Below are positions 1-7,253 of a stretch of 27,554 nt of DNA, piece after piece. Source of the stretch: a virus; the IMG/VR virus record IMGVR_UViG_3300012349_000015, positions 1 through 27,554 of that record. One strand, 5' to 3'. The position numbers were made by a program, and so were the translations under genes. Positions within the stretch are counted from its first letter, which is position 1. Each line of letters starts with the position of its first letter. Under the pieces are notes generated by a model. That model did no database searches, was not told where the DNA came from, and worked only from the letters and a program-made list of their open reading frames with translations.

Positions 1-658
1 CGGTGACGATGTTCTTGTTGCCACTGGAGAAGAACGTCGCGTTGGGTCCGGTACTCGATGCGAACAGGGCGGTGGCGAACTGCTCCTCGGTGCGCCGCGC
101 CGCCAACGCGAGGGCCTGCGGCAGTTCGGTGAACGCGCCCAGGTCGTCGTTGACGATCGACTCCCACGAGATGTCGATCTCGGCGCCGTACTTGTCCACC
201 GAGTACTCGTACTTGCCGTCGGCCACCGGGCGGGCGGTGTACGGGGCGAGTTCCTTCACCTTGGCCAGCAGCGCCTTGCCGCCGTCCAGGGTGAACCGGC
301 GCACCAGGCGGAAGTCCCGGACCCGCCCCCGCTTCGCCCAGGCGTCCCACTGGATCGGCATCGTCGCGTACGCGGCGAGCAGCTGCCGGTCAATGACGTC
401 GGCGAACAGGTAGGAGAAGTCGGAGCGGGTCAACGCCTCCTGGAAGTCCAGGGCGGCCCGGCGGGAGCCGGACATGACCGACTCGTACATCCGCATGACC
501 TCCGACAGGCCCCGCTGGTAGGCGGGGTCCTGCCGGCGCTGAACGCGCCGGCCTTCCCCGGCGAAGATGCGTTCGGTGGCAGCGTCGTCGGTGCCGCCCT
601 CGAACGTGGCCAGCCGGTTCAGGCCGGTACCGATGCCGGGCAGGGTTGCAGTCGTCAT
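1..658 (-). CDS. Major capsid protein, HK97-fold type (3' end outside window)
   Basis: Open reading frame of about 219 codons from an ATG at 658 running off the left edge, with no stop. The product starts MTTATLPGIGTG and contains a charged N-terminal arm, then a region around DFSYLFADVIDRQLLAAYA and WDAWAKRGRVRDFRLVRR, and a segment ending EIDISWESIVNDDLGAF. This pattern (long N-arm, aromatic helix, then the E-loop and P-domain) is what actinophage HK97-like major capsid proteins look like. The ATG sits one base after the stop of the DUF2190 gene, the usual decoration-capsid gene pair. The role is the main shell subunit of the head. The assignment rests on order and sequence character; the C-terminal half is not visible. 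Confidence 0.82.
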   Translation of the reverse strand, partial: MTTATLPGIGTGLNRLATFEGGTDDAATERIFAGEGRRVQRRQDPAYQRGLSEVMRMYESVMSGSRRAALDFQEALTRSDFSYLFADVIDRQLLAAYATMPIQWDAWAKRGRVRDFRLVRRFTLDGGKALLAKVKELAPYTARPVADGKYEYSVDKYGAEIDISWESIVNDDLGAFTELPQALALAARRTEEQFATALFASSTGPNATFFSSGNKNIVT

Positions 659-659
659 G

Positions 660-1016
660 TCAGAACCCCACCTGGACTCGGATCGTGGCCGTTGCGGCGG
701 AAGTGACAGCGGCGCGGGCGTAGCCGAACCGGACCCCGCCGGTGGCCTTCTTCGACAGTTTCGGGGTGTCGCCGGTCTGGTAGTAGATGATGTCGCCGTC
801 GGCGACAGCCGAGTTACCGGCCGAGTCGATACCCTTCACCGACAGGTTGAAGTCGCCGTCCAACGCGACGGTGGTGTTGCCGGCGGCGTCCTCGGTGGTC
901 AACGCCACCCCGGGGCACTGCCCGTTGATGACCGGATCCCCCGAGTTGGGGGTGGCCGGGTCGGAGCAGGCGAAGGAACGCGTCTTGGTCCACTTGACGA
1001 CCATGTTGGCTGACAT
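660..1016 (-). CDS. DUF2190-like capsid decoration (cement) protein
   Basis: 118 residues starting MSANMVVKWTKTRSF. The sequence is beta-rich and ends in a segment around GVRFGYARAAVTSAATATIR, the hallmark of DUF2190 proteins, which also end in a GxA.....A....VR strand pair. DUF2190 proteins are small head-stabilising proteins encoded directly before the major capsid gene, which is exactly this position. The start codon overlaps the stop of the upstream protease gene (TGATG), implying translational coupling and co-expression with protease and capsid. Two cysteines (CSDP, QCPG) are not part of a recognisable metal site. It acts on the outer surface of the capsid by family analogy; this is inference from family and order. 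Confidence 0.75.
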   Translation of the reverse strand: MSANMVVKWTKTRSFACSDPATPNSGDPVINGQCPGVALTTEDAAGNTTVALDGDFNLSVKGIDSAGNSAVADGDIIYYQTGDTPKLSKKATGGVRFGYARAAVTSAATATIRVQVGF

Positions 1017-2914
1017 CAGCGACGACCTCCCGCCGCGACGAGCGCCGCATCGCTGCTCATCCCAAGACGTTTGAACGACTCGGCGAGGCTGGTCTCGAAC
1101 TGCTTCGTCGCGTCCGGGCCAGCGGTGCCGGCGCCCAGGCCGGCGCCCACTCCGGTTACCCGGCCGTCCCCGGCGGCCTCCCGCAGCGACGCCACGTAGG
1201 TTTCCTCCGCCTTCGCCGCCTCGGCGACCGCGGTGCGGAACGTCGCCTCGTCGAGGCGCAGCACCTTCACCGCCGCCCCGTCGCGCAACTCGTCGGCCTC
1301 CGCGAGCGGCACATCCCGCACCGCCGCGGCCAACACCCGGTCCCGGGCGGCCAACGGAAGGTTGGACTCGGAAAGGATGCTCGACGCGATCGGCCGGGCC
1401 GCCTCCACGGCGGTCAGCCGGGCCAGCGACTGGCGCATCTCCTGCGCCTCCCGCACAGCGGTGTCGCGTTCCTGCTCGGCCTTCACGCGAGCCTGCTCGG
1501 CTTCGGTGACAGCGGCCGGCACCACGGCGGTGGCCTCGGTTGCCCCCGCCGCACCCGGCGCCGGGCCGGTGTTGGTTCCAGACACGCTGGACTCCTTCTC
1601 GGGTGGGTTGGGTTCGGCCGGCGGGGCGCCGCCCGTGACATCAGTGAGGGGAGGGGGTTCGGTCATCGGCTCGTCGGCCTCGACAAGTCCGGCACCGGTA
1701 CAGGCCGGCACAGCGGCCTCGCCCATGCCAGCCATCCGCAGCAGCGACGGCGGCGGGTCTTCTTTCAACTGGGACCGGTACAGGCCGACCAGTTTGCGGG
1801 CGGCGGCCTTCTTCGCATCCGCAGACGCGTTCACCCCGCCCCGGCCACCGGCCAGCGCCGACGCAGCTGCGTGCACCCCGTTGCGGTTGACGGTGCCGTC
1901 GGGCTGCTTGACGGGTAGCTTGTAGCGGTCTTTCGAATCCGGGGAGCCCTGCCCGGTGTCGAGCAGGCATGCCCGCCGGTACTGCTCCGGGGTGTAATCC
2001 GAGGCCGAGAATTGCGACCACGGGGTGTCGCTGACCTCACTCAGCGACAGAGCGGCCTCGGACACGGCCGTGCCGTCCTCGGGCGGGCCATCGTAGAGAT
2101 CCCTGGTGAAGAGCTGACCTGCATCTTTCTCGACCCGGGCCGTCCACGCCTGCAAGGCGTCGCCGACCGCGTTGGACAGGGTGATCCGCTCATCGCGGGT
2201 CAACTGGCCGTTGCCGTACATCTGGTCCGCGATGTCGGTCAGCGCGCTGTGCAGTTGGGCTTCGATCCAGGCGCCGATGTTGCGCGCCTCCCGGATCTGC
2301 ACCCCACCCTCGCGGGCCGCCTCCACCAGGGAGACGAGCTTCCCGCCGGCGCCGGCCTTCGTCACGAAATCCACGGAGTAACCGCGGTCGATGGACTCGA
2401 TGACGATCCCCGACCGGTCGCCGACCTTCCCGACCGTGCCGGACCCGTCGCCGCGCACCGACAGGCCGACCGCATCGGCCAGCGCCTCCACCAACGGCAC
2501 GGCGTGGGGGAAGACTTCGATGTCGGCGTACAGGCCATCACCCTCGTAGACGGGGGTGGACACGACGCGGCCGGCGAGGTCGCGGACGGACCGCTCTGGC
2601 CGGTCCGCAGACTCGGCGATCGACGGGTGATCCAGAAAGACCTGCGTGGTCCCCGCGGGCCAGGCCGTAGGGCCATCCCGCTCGAGCACCTTCGCTGGCC
2701 AGTAACCCGACGTCCCCCACCGGTCCCCTTCGATCAGCCGCGCCCGGTACCGTCGCCCACCGGCCGGCGTGAGGCTGCCCATGGTGGCCTCGGCGATGGC
2801 AACCCGCTCGACGGTGGCCGCCGACTCGCGCAGTTGCACCGGAACCGGGAACGCCTTGCCGGGGGGCACCACGGCACCCCAGCCGGGGCGGCGCAGCTTA
2901 CGGCGGTTCGACAC
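1016..2914 (-). CDS. Capsid maturation protease / scaffold polyprotein with DUF6582-like middle domain
   Basis: 632 residues, GTG start with GAGGGAG about 10 nt upstream. The N-terminal domain (about 35-200) resembles HK97/U35-type prohead proteases: a VFLDHP segment (His96) followed by a DLAGRV strand and GLSVRG (Ser152) are the likely catalytic His and Ser. A middle block (about 300-393) with SKDRYKLPVKQPDG and NRNGVHAAASALAG resembles DUF6582. Then come a Pro/Ala linker (400-470), a coiled coil rich in Glu, Ala and Arg (about 470-505) and an alanine-rich C-terminal part, which fit an internal scaffold. It lies immediately before the decoration and capsid genes. Protease and scaffold in one chain is known in phages; the DUF6582-like insert makes it unusually long. 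Catalytic residues are inferred, not proven. Confidence 0.72.
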   Translation of the reverse strand: MSNRRKLRRPGWGAVVPPGKAFPVPVQLRESAATVERVAIAEATMGSLTPAGGRRYRARLIEGDRWGTSGYWPAKVLERDGPTAWPAGTTQVFLDHPSIAESADRPERSVRDLAGRVVSTPVYEGDGLYADIEVFPHAVPLVEALADAVGLSVRGDGSGTVGKVGDRSGIVIESIDRGYSVDFVTKAGAGGKLVSLVEAAREGGVQIREARNIGAWIEAQLHSALTDIADQMYGNGQLTRDERITLSNAVGDALQAWTARVEKDAGQLFTRDLYDGPPEDGTAVSEAALSLSEVSDTPWSQFSASDYTPEQYRRACLLDTGQGSPDSKDRYKLPVKQPDGTVNRNGVHAAASALAGGRGGVNASADAKKAAARKLVGLYRSQLKEDPPPSLLRMAGMGEAAVPACTGAGLVEADEPMTEPPPLTDVTGGAPPAEPNPPEKESSVSGTNTGPAPGAAGATEATAVVPAAVTEAEQARVKAEQERDTAVREAQEMRQSLARLTAVEAARPIASSILSESNLPLAARDRVLAAAVRDVPLAEADELRDGAAVKVLRLDEATFRTAVAEAAKAEETYVASLREAAGDGRVTGVGAGLGAGTAGPDATKQFETSLAESFKRLGMSSDAALVAAGGRR

Positions 2915-2940
2915 GACAGCGGCTCCCTCGGACGTGAAAG

Positions 2941-2968
2941 AGCCCCGACACGGGCTTGTGTCGGGGCT
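2941..2968 (-). terminator. Perfect 11-bp hairpin between HNH and protease genes
   Basis: Arms AGCCCCGACAC (2941-2951) and GTGTCGGGGCT (2958-2968) pair perfectly around a 6-nt loop. It lies just after the stop of the endonuclease gene and just before the protease GTG, so on the minus strand it would end or attenuate transcription of the endonuclease gene. No real T-run follows (only CTTTC), so it may be an attenuator or RNA-processing site instead. Confidence 0.5.
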
Positions 2969-2982
2969 CAGGTGGGTGACCG

Positions 2983-3783
2983 CTAGGCGGCTAGATCGGG
3001 GGTCAGAAGAGCAGGGCCTGATGAGTCAGCGCAGGGCGAGCGCCCTTGCTGCTGTTGCAGTGCCTGCACGCTGGGACGATCGGCCTTCCGGCGCAGATAG
3101 TCGACAGCGGCGAGTAGCCGCTCAGGACTGTCCGCGAACATCCCGATCCCAACATTGCATTGAGGACATAGGAGTCCTCGGACCTGTCCACCAGCATGGC
3201 AGTGGTCGACTACAAGGTAGGCTTCGGTGCTTCCGCAGGCTTCGCAGCCGTTTGCCTCGTCGAGCATCTTCCTGAACTCCGGCACAGAAAGGCCGTACGT
3301 CCAGGCGCGGCGGGCGATGCCCTTGCACCTCATCGAGCAGTACATGGACCCCAGCGTGAACTCTTCACCTAAAGGGGCATCGCACATTACGCACGAGAGG
3401 ATGCGGCCAGGGACGCCCATCCGAGATCTGCGACGACAGAGGCCGTCGCAGAAGATCTGCTTCCGACGCACGGCCACGCCGCAATGATGGCAGGAGCCGC
3501 TGGGTTTCCGAACCATCGTTACCGTTGGGCTTCCGTGCCTGTAGTTGCGCATGTAATGGCGTTCGCACCACGGACCCTTGGTCGAACGCTTGAACCTGTC
3601 ACATCCGGCTATCTCGCACTGCCCAGCGGCTAGGAGCCGATCTCTGCGCCGCTCAGTTATTTCGGCCCGCTTGCACTGCACGGAACAGTGGACCGGCGGC
3701 CTGCCCTGCGTCTTCCGCGCGAACTCACTACCGCAGCGGCGGCAAGTCCCTCGCCTCGGTGCGGTAGGCGTAAGCTTCCGCAT
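2983..3783 (-). CDS. Endonuclease VII-like HNH nuclease with multiple zinc knuckles, inserted in head operon
   Basis: 266 residues from the ATG at 3783, chosen over an in-frame TTG at 3795 because GGAG lies 7 nt upstream of the ATG. The C-terminal domain (about 165-235) matches recombination endonuclease VII: Cys180-x2-Cys183, the VVDHCH motif (His194, His196), RGLLCPQCN (Cys206, Cys209, Asn210), and a C-terminal helix ending in DYLRRK. The N-terminal half carries several Cys pairs (around 14-37, 56-74, 98-116, 131-153) that look like repeated zinc-binding DNA-recognition fingers. It interrupts the usual MuF-to-protease order, is flanked by hairpins, and its DNA is visibly less GC-rich than its neighbours. 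This suggests a recently acquired free-standing homing-type nuclease rather than a structural gene. Target site unknown. Confidence 0.82.
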   Translation of the reverse strand: MRKLTPTAPRRGTCRRCGSEFARKTQGRPPVHCSVQCKRAEITERRRDRLLAAGQCEIAGCDRFKRSTKGPWCERHYMRNYRHGSPTVTMVRKPSGSCHHCGVAVRRKQIFCDGLCRRRSRMGVPGRILSCVMCDAPLGEEFTLGSMYCSMRCKGIARRAWTYGLSVPEFRKMLDEANGCEACGSTEAYLVVDHCHAGGQVRGLLCPQCNVGIGMFADSPERLLAAVDYLRRKADRPSVQALQQQQGRSPCADSSGPALLTPDLAA

Positions 3784-3810
3784 GTTCGACTCCAACTAGT
3801 CGGACCACAG

Positions 3811-3838
3811 CCCGGGAGCGTCACCAGCGCTCGCCGGG
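3811..3838 (-). terminator. Hairpin downstream of the MuF-like gene
   Basis: CCCGG-GAGCG (3811-3820) pairs with CGCTC-(G)-CCGGG (3828-3838), a 10-bp stem with one bulged base and a 7-nt loop. It lies between the stop of the MuF-like gene (3915) and the start of the endonuclease gene. No T-run is present, so a transcription end is possible but unproven. With the hairpin at 2941-2968 it brackets the inserted nuclease gene. Confidence 0.35.
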
Positions 3839-3914
3839 CCCTTACGTGCCCATTATGCCGTACACATGTGCCATCCGACGGCCAACACCCTTGCGGCCCA
3901 ACGACTTCTCTCGG

Positions 3915-5003
3915 TCAGGCGGCGAGACGGGAGCGCTGGTTGGCGAGGCGTTGCAGGTCCCGCAGCGGCGTCGGCACGTAGGACGGTCGCCATGCGCTGG
4001 ACTCGCGGCGGGTGGCCAGGTCGTCCCACGTGATCCGGCCAGCGCGGAGAAGATCCAATCTGGCCGCGCCGAGGATGCCTACCTGGACCTCTTCGGACTG
4101 GGCGTCGAACCAGGCACGTGCGTCGGGGAACTGGTCGGGTGGTTCGTCGTCGCCGAGGCCCAGTTCGCGCCACGACTTGAGGGTGGGCACCCGCTGACAG
4201 CGGCCCTGCTGGTGGTCGATCGGACCGGCCTCGGACAGGGCGTGCTGCGATCCATCCATCGACAGGCATGAGGCACAGACCCGGCTGTCGATCTTTGCCG
4301 ACCAGCGCCACCCGGCGAGCACGTCGGCGTTGGCCATGTCCACGTACTGCCCCGCGACACGGTGCGAGTCGAGGATCTCGGTACGCGAGATGATCAACGC
4401 CCGGGTGAGACCGCCACCCTCGAAGGCGCCCTGTACCCGGTCCACCATCGCCTTCGCCACGGTCTCCGGGTCGTCGCCCAACGCCACCCCGCGGACCAGT
4501 TCCCGGCGCATCGCCTCACCGGCCTGCGCCGACAGGGGGCGGGCGGCCGATTCGATCTGCTGCCCGCAGCGAGCGACCATCACATCCACGGCGCGCGGCG
4601 GGATCTTGCCGGCGACCCGGGCCGCTGCATCGGCGCGCTGCGCGGCGGGTAGTTGGGAGGCGATCAGCCGGGCCTCGCCCTGTACCGTCGCCTCAACAGC
4701 CCTCGCTGCGGCGTCCTTCACCGATGTAGCGGTGCGCAACCCCAACCGGTCCAGCGCATCCGATGCGGCGGCGAGAACCGTCTGCACGCCGGGGATGCGG
4801 GCCAGTTCCCACCGGCCCGGCCAGCGTCCCGCACGTACCGCCGTCACGGCGACCGAAGTTGCGGCAGCGAGCATCGGCGGGGTTAGCAGCGCCCAGGCGG
4901 CCACCCATGCGGCGGTCAGGTCCCGGGTGGTGCCGTCGGCTTCGGTGCCCACGTCGTTGCGTAGTTGCGCCGAGTCCTGAAGCGTGGCGGCGGTGACCGG
5001 CAC
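3915..5003 (-). CDS. MuF/SPP1 gp7-like head morphogenesis (minor capsid) protein
   Basis: 362 residues; GTG start immediately abutting the portal stop codon. The N-terminal half is alpha-helical and Ala-rich. The C-terminal half carries the Phage_Mu_F signature: ISRTEILDSHRVAGQ (about 205-219), then GWRWSAKIDSRVCASC with Cys243 and Cys246, then a GPIDHQQGRC segment with His264 and Cys269. Together these form the characteristic metal-binding or ADP-ribosyltransferase-like core of this family. Such proteins bind the portal inside the procapsid and may be ejected with the DNA. Position directly after the portal gene agrees with all known orders. The length is normal for a single-domain MuF protein; no toxin fusion is visible. 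Confidence 0.88.
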   Translation of the reverse strand: MPVTAATLQDSAQLRNDVGTEADGTTRDLTAAWVAAWALLTPPMLAAATSVAVTAVRAGRWPGRWELARIPGVQTVLAAASDALDRLGLRTATSVKDAAARAVEATVQGEARLIASQLPAAQRADAAARVAGKIPPRAVDVMVARCGQQIESAARPLSAQAGEAMRRELVRGVALGDDPETVAKAMVDRVQGAFEGGGLTRALIISRTEILDSHRVAGQYVDMANADVLAGWRWSAKIDSRVCASCLSMDGSQHALSEAGPIDHQQGRCQRVPTLKSWRELGLGDDEPPDQFPDARAWFDAQSEEVQVGILGAARLDLLRAGRITWDDLATRRESSAWRPSYVPTPLRDLQRLANQRSRLAA

Positions 5004-6683
5004 CTACGTGCTCGCTGGCTGGGTCACGGCGCCGTCCGGGTTCCCGTCGGCGGTGGTTCCGTCCCCCGGTGGGGTGTCGGCCCCCGACATTGGCCCTGTT
5101 CCGGCCGTAGCGGGGTCCTGCCCGGTGCGGGCCAGCCCTGCGGCCGTCTGCCCGAGACTGGTAGGCGCGGACGGCCAGATGAAGTTCCCGTCCTCGTCGA
5201 CCTGCGCGGCCACCAGCTCATCGGTTCTGGCCACCCCCATCGCCGTCAAAAGCAGCCGCAGGATCTCCTCGGGCCGGACGGTGCCGGTCGAGTCGGCCTG
5301 CACGATCGCCTGCACCAGCGACAGCGGATCCACCGTCGCCAACTCCGGCCAGGTGATGTCGATCGTGTCGGGGGTGTCCCCGTCCAGGATCACCGTTTCC
5401 CGGTCGTTCTCATCCCGCGTGATCCTGCCCTTGAGGGCGCCCTTCGGCGCGCGCACCGACTCGGCGATCACATGGTCGAGGATCGAGCGCAGGAACTCCG
5501 ACCACAGGGTTTGGCGTTGCGCCATCTCCAGTTCGGTCGGCTGGTCCAGGGTTTCCGCGGTTGCCCGCGCGCCGGTCTGGCCGGGGTCGGCCAGCAGCAT
5601 CGTCACCGGCACACCCAACGCCGCAGCGACCATCATTGCCAGGGGCCGGCCGGATTCGGCGTCGATGGTGGCACCGGACTTGGGGATGGCCTCCAGTGAC
5701 GCATCGGCCGGCATGATCGCCGTCGCCCCCGACGACAGCGGCAGCCCGGTCGCCGGGTCGATCGACGGCGCAGCGGCTATCTTCGCCCTGGCCTGACCTG
5801 CGGCCTGACCCTTCGCGGTCAACCTCCACGCAAACCGCGACAGCGACTTGACCAGCCTCGCCCAGTCCTCCAGGAACTCCTTGTACGCCTTCGCCCAGTC
5901 GATCGCGGCATACACGTCCGGTACCCCACGGCGCCAGCCCAGCGGCACGTTGACGGCGAGGTGCACGATCGGGGAGTCCCACGCGATGGGGATCCCGCCG
6001 AACGCCGCCGGCCGCTGCGTGGGCCGGTAGCCGACCGCGGGGTAGAACCGTTCCCGCAGCGTCGGGTTCACGGTCCCCGTCTGGTTGTCGAGGGCCATCT
6101 CGTTCCAGCGGCGGTGGTAGTACCACGGTTCGGTGGCGTCGTCCGGGTTGCAGATCACGTCGGCGATCTCGTCGGCAACCACCGTCCGTGCCTGCACGGT
6201 GCCCGTCAGGGGCTTCGTGAACAGGACCACGAAGATTTCCCCGTCGTGGCCAAGTGCCCGCTCCAACTGCTCCCGCGCGGCCGGACCCGTCACGGCACGC
6301 CGGTTGCCCCGGTCGTCGAGGAAGGCTTGGATGACCGCGTTGACGTCCTGCTCACCGCTGTTGCGCCCATCGGCGCGGGCGGCGAGCTCGACCCCCTGGC
6401 CATGGACATATGCGACCTTAAGGGACAACCCCCGGCGCACCAATGGGCTCTTCAGGGCGTATATCCGGCATATCGCCCGAAGTTGGCGCAGACCCTCGGG
6501 GCGGAACTCGACCTCGGCCAGCGCTGTGAGTCGCACCCAGCCTGGGTCAAAGAGCTGGCGCTCAAGGTCAACTAGACTTTCCTGGAGCAATTCCACTGTG
6601 GACCGTTCGCGGTCCAGATCCTCCCGCAGTTCCGCCTCGCGCATCTTGCGCTTCGACGGGGCAGCGAGGGCAGGGGTGGACAC
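5004..6683 (-). CDS. Phage portal protein
   Basis: 559 residues with a GTG start preceded by a GGGGG run. The N-terminus has a charged coiled coil (about 12-45) and then the typical portal opening around RAICRIYALKSPLVRRGLSL, followed by HGEIF-like core sequence (LGHDGEIFVVLF), PDDATEPWYYHRRW, and the stem-region text LGWRRGVPDVYAAIDWAKAYKEF. A later segment, ALGVPVTMLLADPGQT, is a common portal motif. The C-terminus is Pro/Gly/Thr-rich and probably disordered. Portals form the dodecameric DNA channel at one capsid vertex and dock terminase. It lies between terminase and MuF-like genes, as expected. The C-terminal tail abuts the next gene with no gap. Confidence 0.9.
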   Translation of the reverse strand: MSTPALAAPSKRKMREAELREDLDRERSTVELLQESLVDLERQLFDPGWVRLTALAEVEFRPEGLRQLRAICRIYALKSPLVRRGLSLKVAYVHGQGVELAARADGRNSGEQDVNAVIQAFLDDRGNRRAVTGPAAREQLERALGHDGEIFVVLFTKPLTGTVQARTVVADEIADVICNPDDATEPWYYHRRWNEMALDNQTGTVNPTLRERFYPAVGYRPTQRPAAFGGIPIAWDSPIVHLAVNVPLGWRRGVPDVYAAIDWAKAYKEFLEDWARLVKSLSRFAWRLTAKGQAAGQARAKIAAAPSIDPATGLPLSSGATAIMPADASLEAIPKSGATIDAESGRPLAMMVAAALGVPVTMLLADPGQTGARATAETLDQPTELEMAQRQTLWSEFLRSILDHVIAESVRAPKGALKGRITRDENDRETVILDGDTPDTIDITWPELATVDPLSLVQAIVQADSTGTVRPEEILRLLLTAMGVARTDELVAAQVDEDGNFIWPSAPTSLGQTAAGLARTGQDPATAGTGPMSGADTPPGDGTTADGNPDGAVTQPAST

Positions 6684-6698
6684 TCGGCACCCCCAGCG

Positions 6699-6878
6699 TC
6701 AGTCGAACAGGTCCGGATCGCAGCGGGTACAGCCACCGAAGGCGCCGAGGGGCTGCGGGCCGCTGTCCATCAGGGCGTACACGTCAACGACGAGGCGGGC
6801 CGACGTGAGGCAGCGGTCGCACCACTCCCGACGCGGCTCACCCGTAGCCGTGTGGATGTAGACCACCTGCTCGGCCAC
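6699..6878 (-). CDS. Small zinc-ribbon-like protein between terminase and portal
   Basis: About 59 residues from a GTG at 6878 with AGGGG about 6 nt upstream; a longer upstream reading frame has no ribosome site and runs through the inserted element, so it was not used. The product has two Cys pairs, CDRC and CTRC, about 30 residues apart, which is the layout of a zinc ribbon, and ends DPDLFD. Small proteins of this type are common between actinophage terminase and portal genes and have no known function. It begins 17 nt after the stop of the interrupted gene and ends 16 nt before the portal start. Confidence 0.7.
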   Translation of the reverse strand: MAEQVVYIHTATGEPRREWCDRCLTSARLVVDVYALMDSGPQPLGAFGGCTRCDPDLFD

Positions 6879-6960
6879 GCCCACCCCTTGCCGCTCAGAC
6901 CCGCTCCGGCCAGTGCCACGTGCCGCCGTGGAGTTTGGCCTCGCGCCATCCGCAGGAGCA

Positions 6961-7164
6961 TTGACTTCCTCCACCGCCGTGAACGGCGGGGATTCCCTCC
7001 GTGCTGCGCGTGGAACGCACAACGCCCGGGTGGGTTCCTGGTTCATCGCAGTCCGCCCGGGCAAGCCCAGGTCTTACGTCTACTCCGCAGGCGTTTTCCG
7101 TCTCCGCAAGCCCTGCGGCGACGTTTGGTGCGTCGGGCTCCAGCTTGGTTATCGCTGGAGCCCG
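6961..7164 (-). ncRNA. Candidate omega-RNA (TnpB guide-RNA scaffold)
   Basis: In TnpB elements the guide RNA overlaps the 3' end of tnpB and the right end, and its guide is the flanking DNA just past the element. Here that region survives. It contains an uninterrupted 11-bp hairpin CGGGCTCCAGC/GCTGGAGCCCG (7134-7164), a further GC-rich pairing around 7023-7063, and the terminal hairpin at 6971-6991, ending ...GGAGGAAGTCAA at 6961. The predicted guide would be the adjoining minus-strand phage sequence beginning TGCTCCTGCGGATGG. Structure and end match the family; transcription and any functional use are inference, since no TnpB gene is present in the window. Confidence 0.55.
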
Positions 7165-7253
7165 GCCGGACGGTACCACAGTCAAGGGCACTGCTCGGGC
7201 CCTTGGCGGCCCTCCCAGCGCGGGCCTTCACCCCCGCCCTCAAGGGCGGAGCA
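6961..7253 (-). mobile_element. Miniature IS200/IS605 (TnpB-type) element, no intact ORF
   Basis: A 293-bp insert inside a phage gene, bounded by a 6-bp direct repeat TGCTCC (minus strand; plus-strand copies 6955-6960 and 7248-7253). Read on the minus strand, the last 159 nt encode AAGLAETENACGVDVRPG, continuing to GIPAVHGGGGSQ. This is the sequence type seen at the C-terminus of actinobacterial TnpB proteins as they run into the element's right end. The right end is a hairpin CCGCCG-TTCA-CGGCGG followed by GGAGGAAGTCAA. The left end has the palindrome CCGCCC-TTGA-GGGCGG (7234-7249). No RuvC-containing part of TnpB remains, and no TnpA. Either a deletion derivative or a non-autonomous element mobilised in trans. 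No target motif such as TTGAC is seen next to the left end, so the exact left boundary is uncertain. Confidence 0.72.

Noticed and set aside
2012-2986. Long plus-strand open frame (over 300 codons) opposite the protease gene
   Set aside because: It is antisense to a well-supported head gene, has no domain, and is Arg/Pro/Gly-rich as expected for the complementary strand of G/C-rich DNA.
6879-7064. Longer N-terminus for the small zinc-ribbon protein
   Set aside because: The extension runs through the mobile insert, has no ribosome site and loses the family-like layout; the GTG at 6878 has AGGGG at proper spacing.
6961-7253. Group I or group II self-splicing intron
   Set aside because: The possible junctions do not give a T before and G at the end of the insert as group I needs, and there is no GTGYG start for group II. 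The end matches TnpB elements better. An IStron-like splice remains only as a speculation in the findings.
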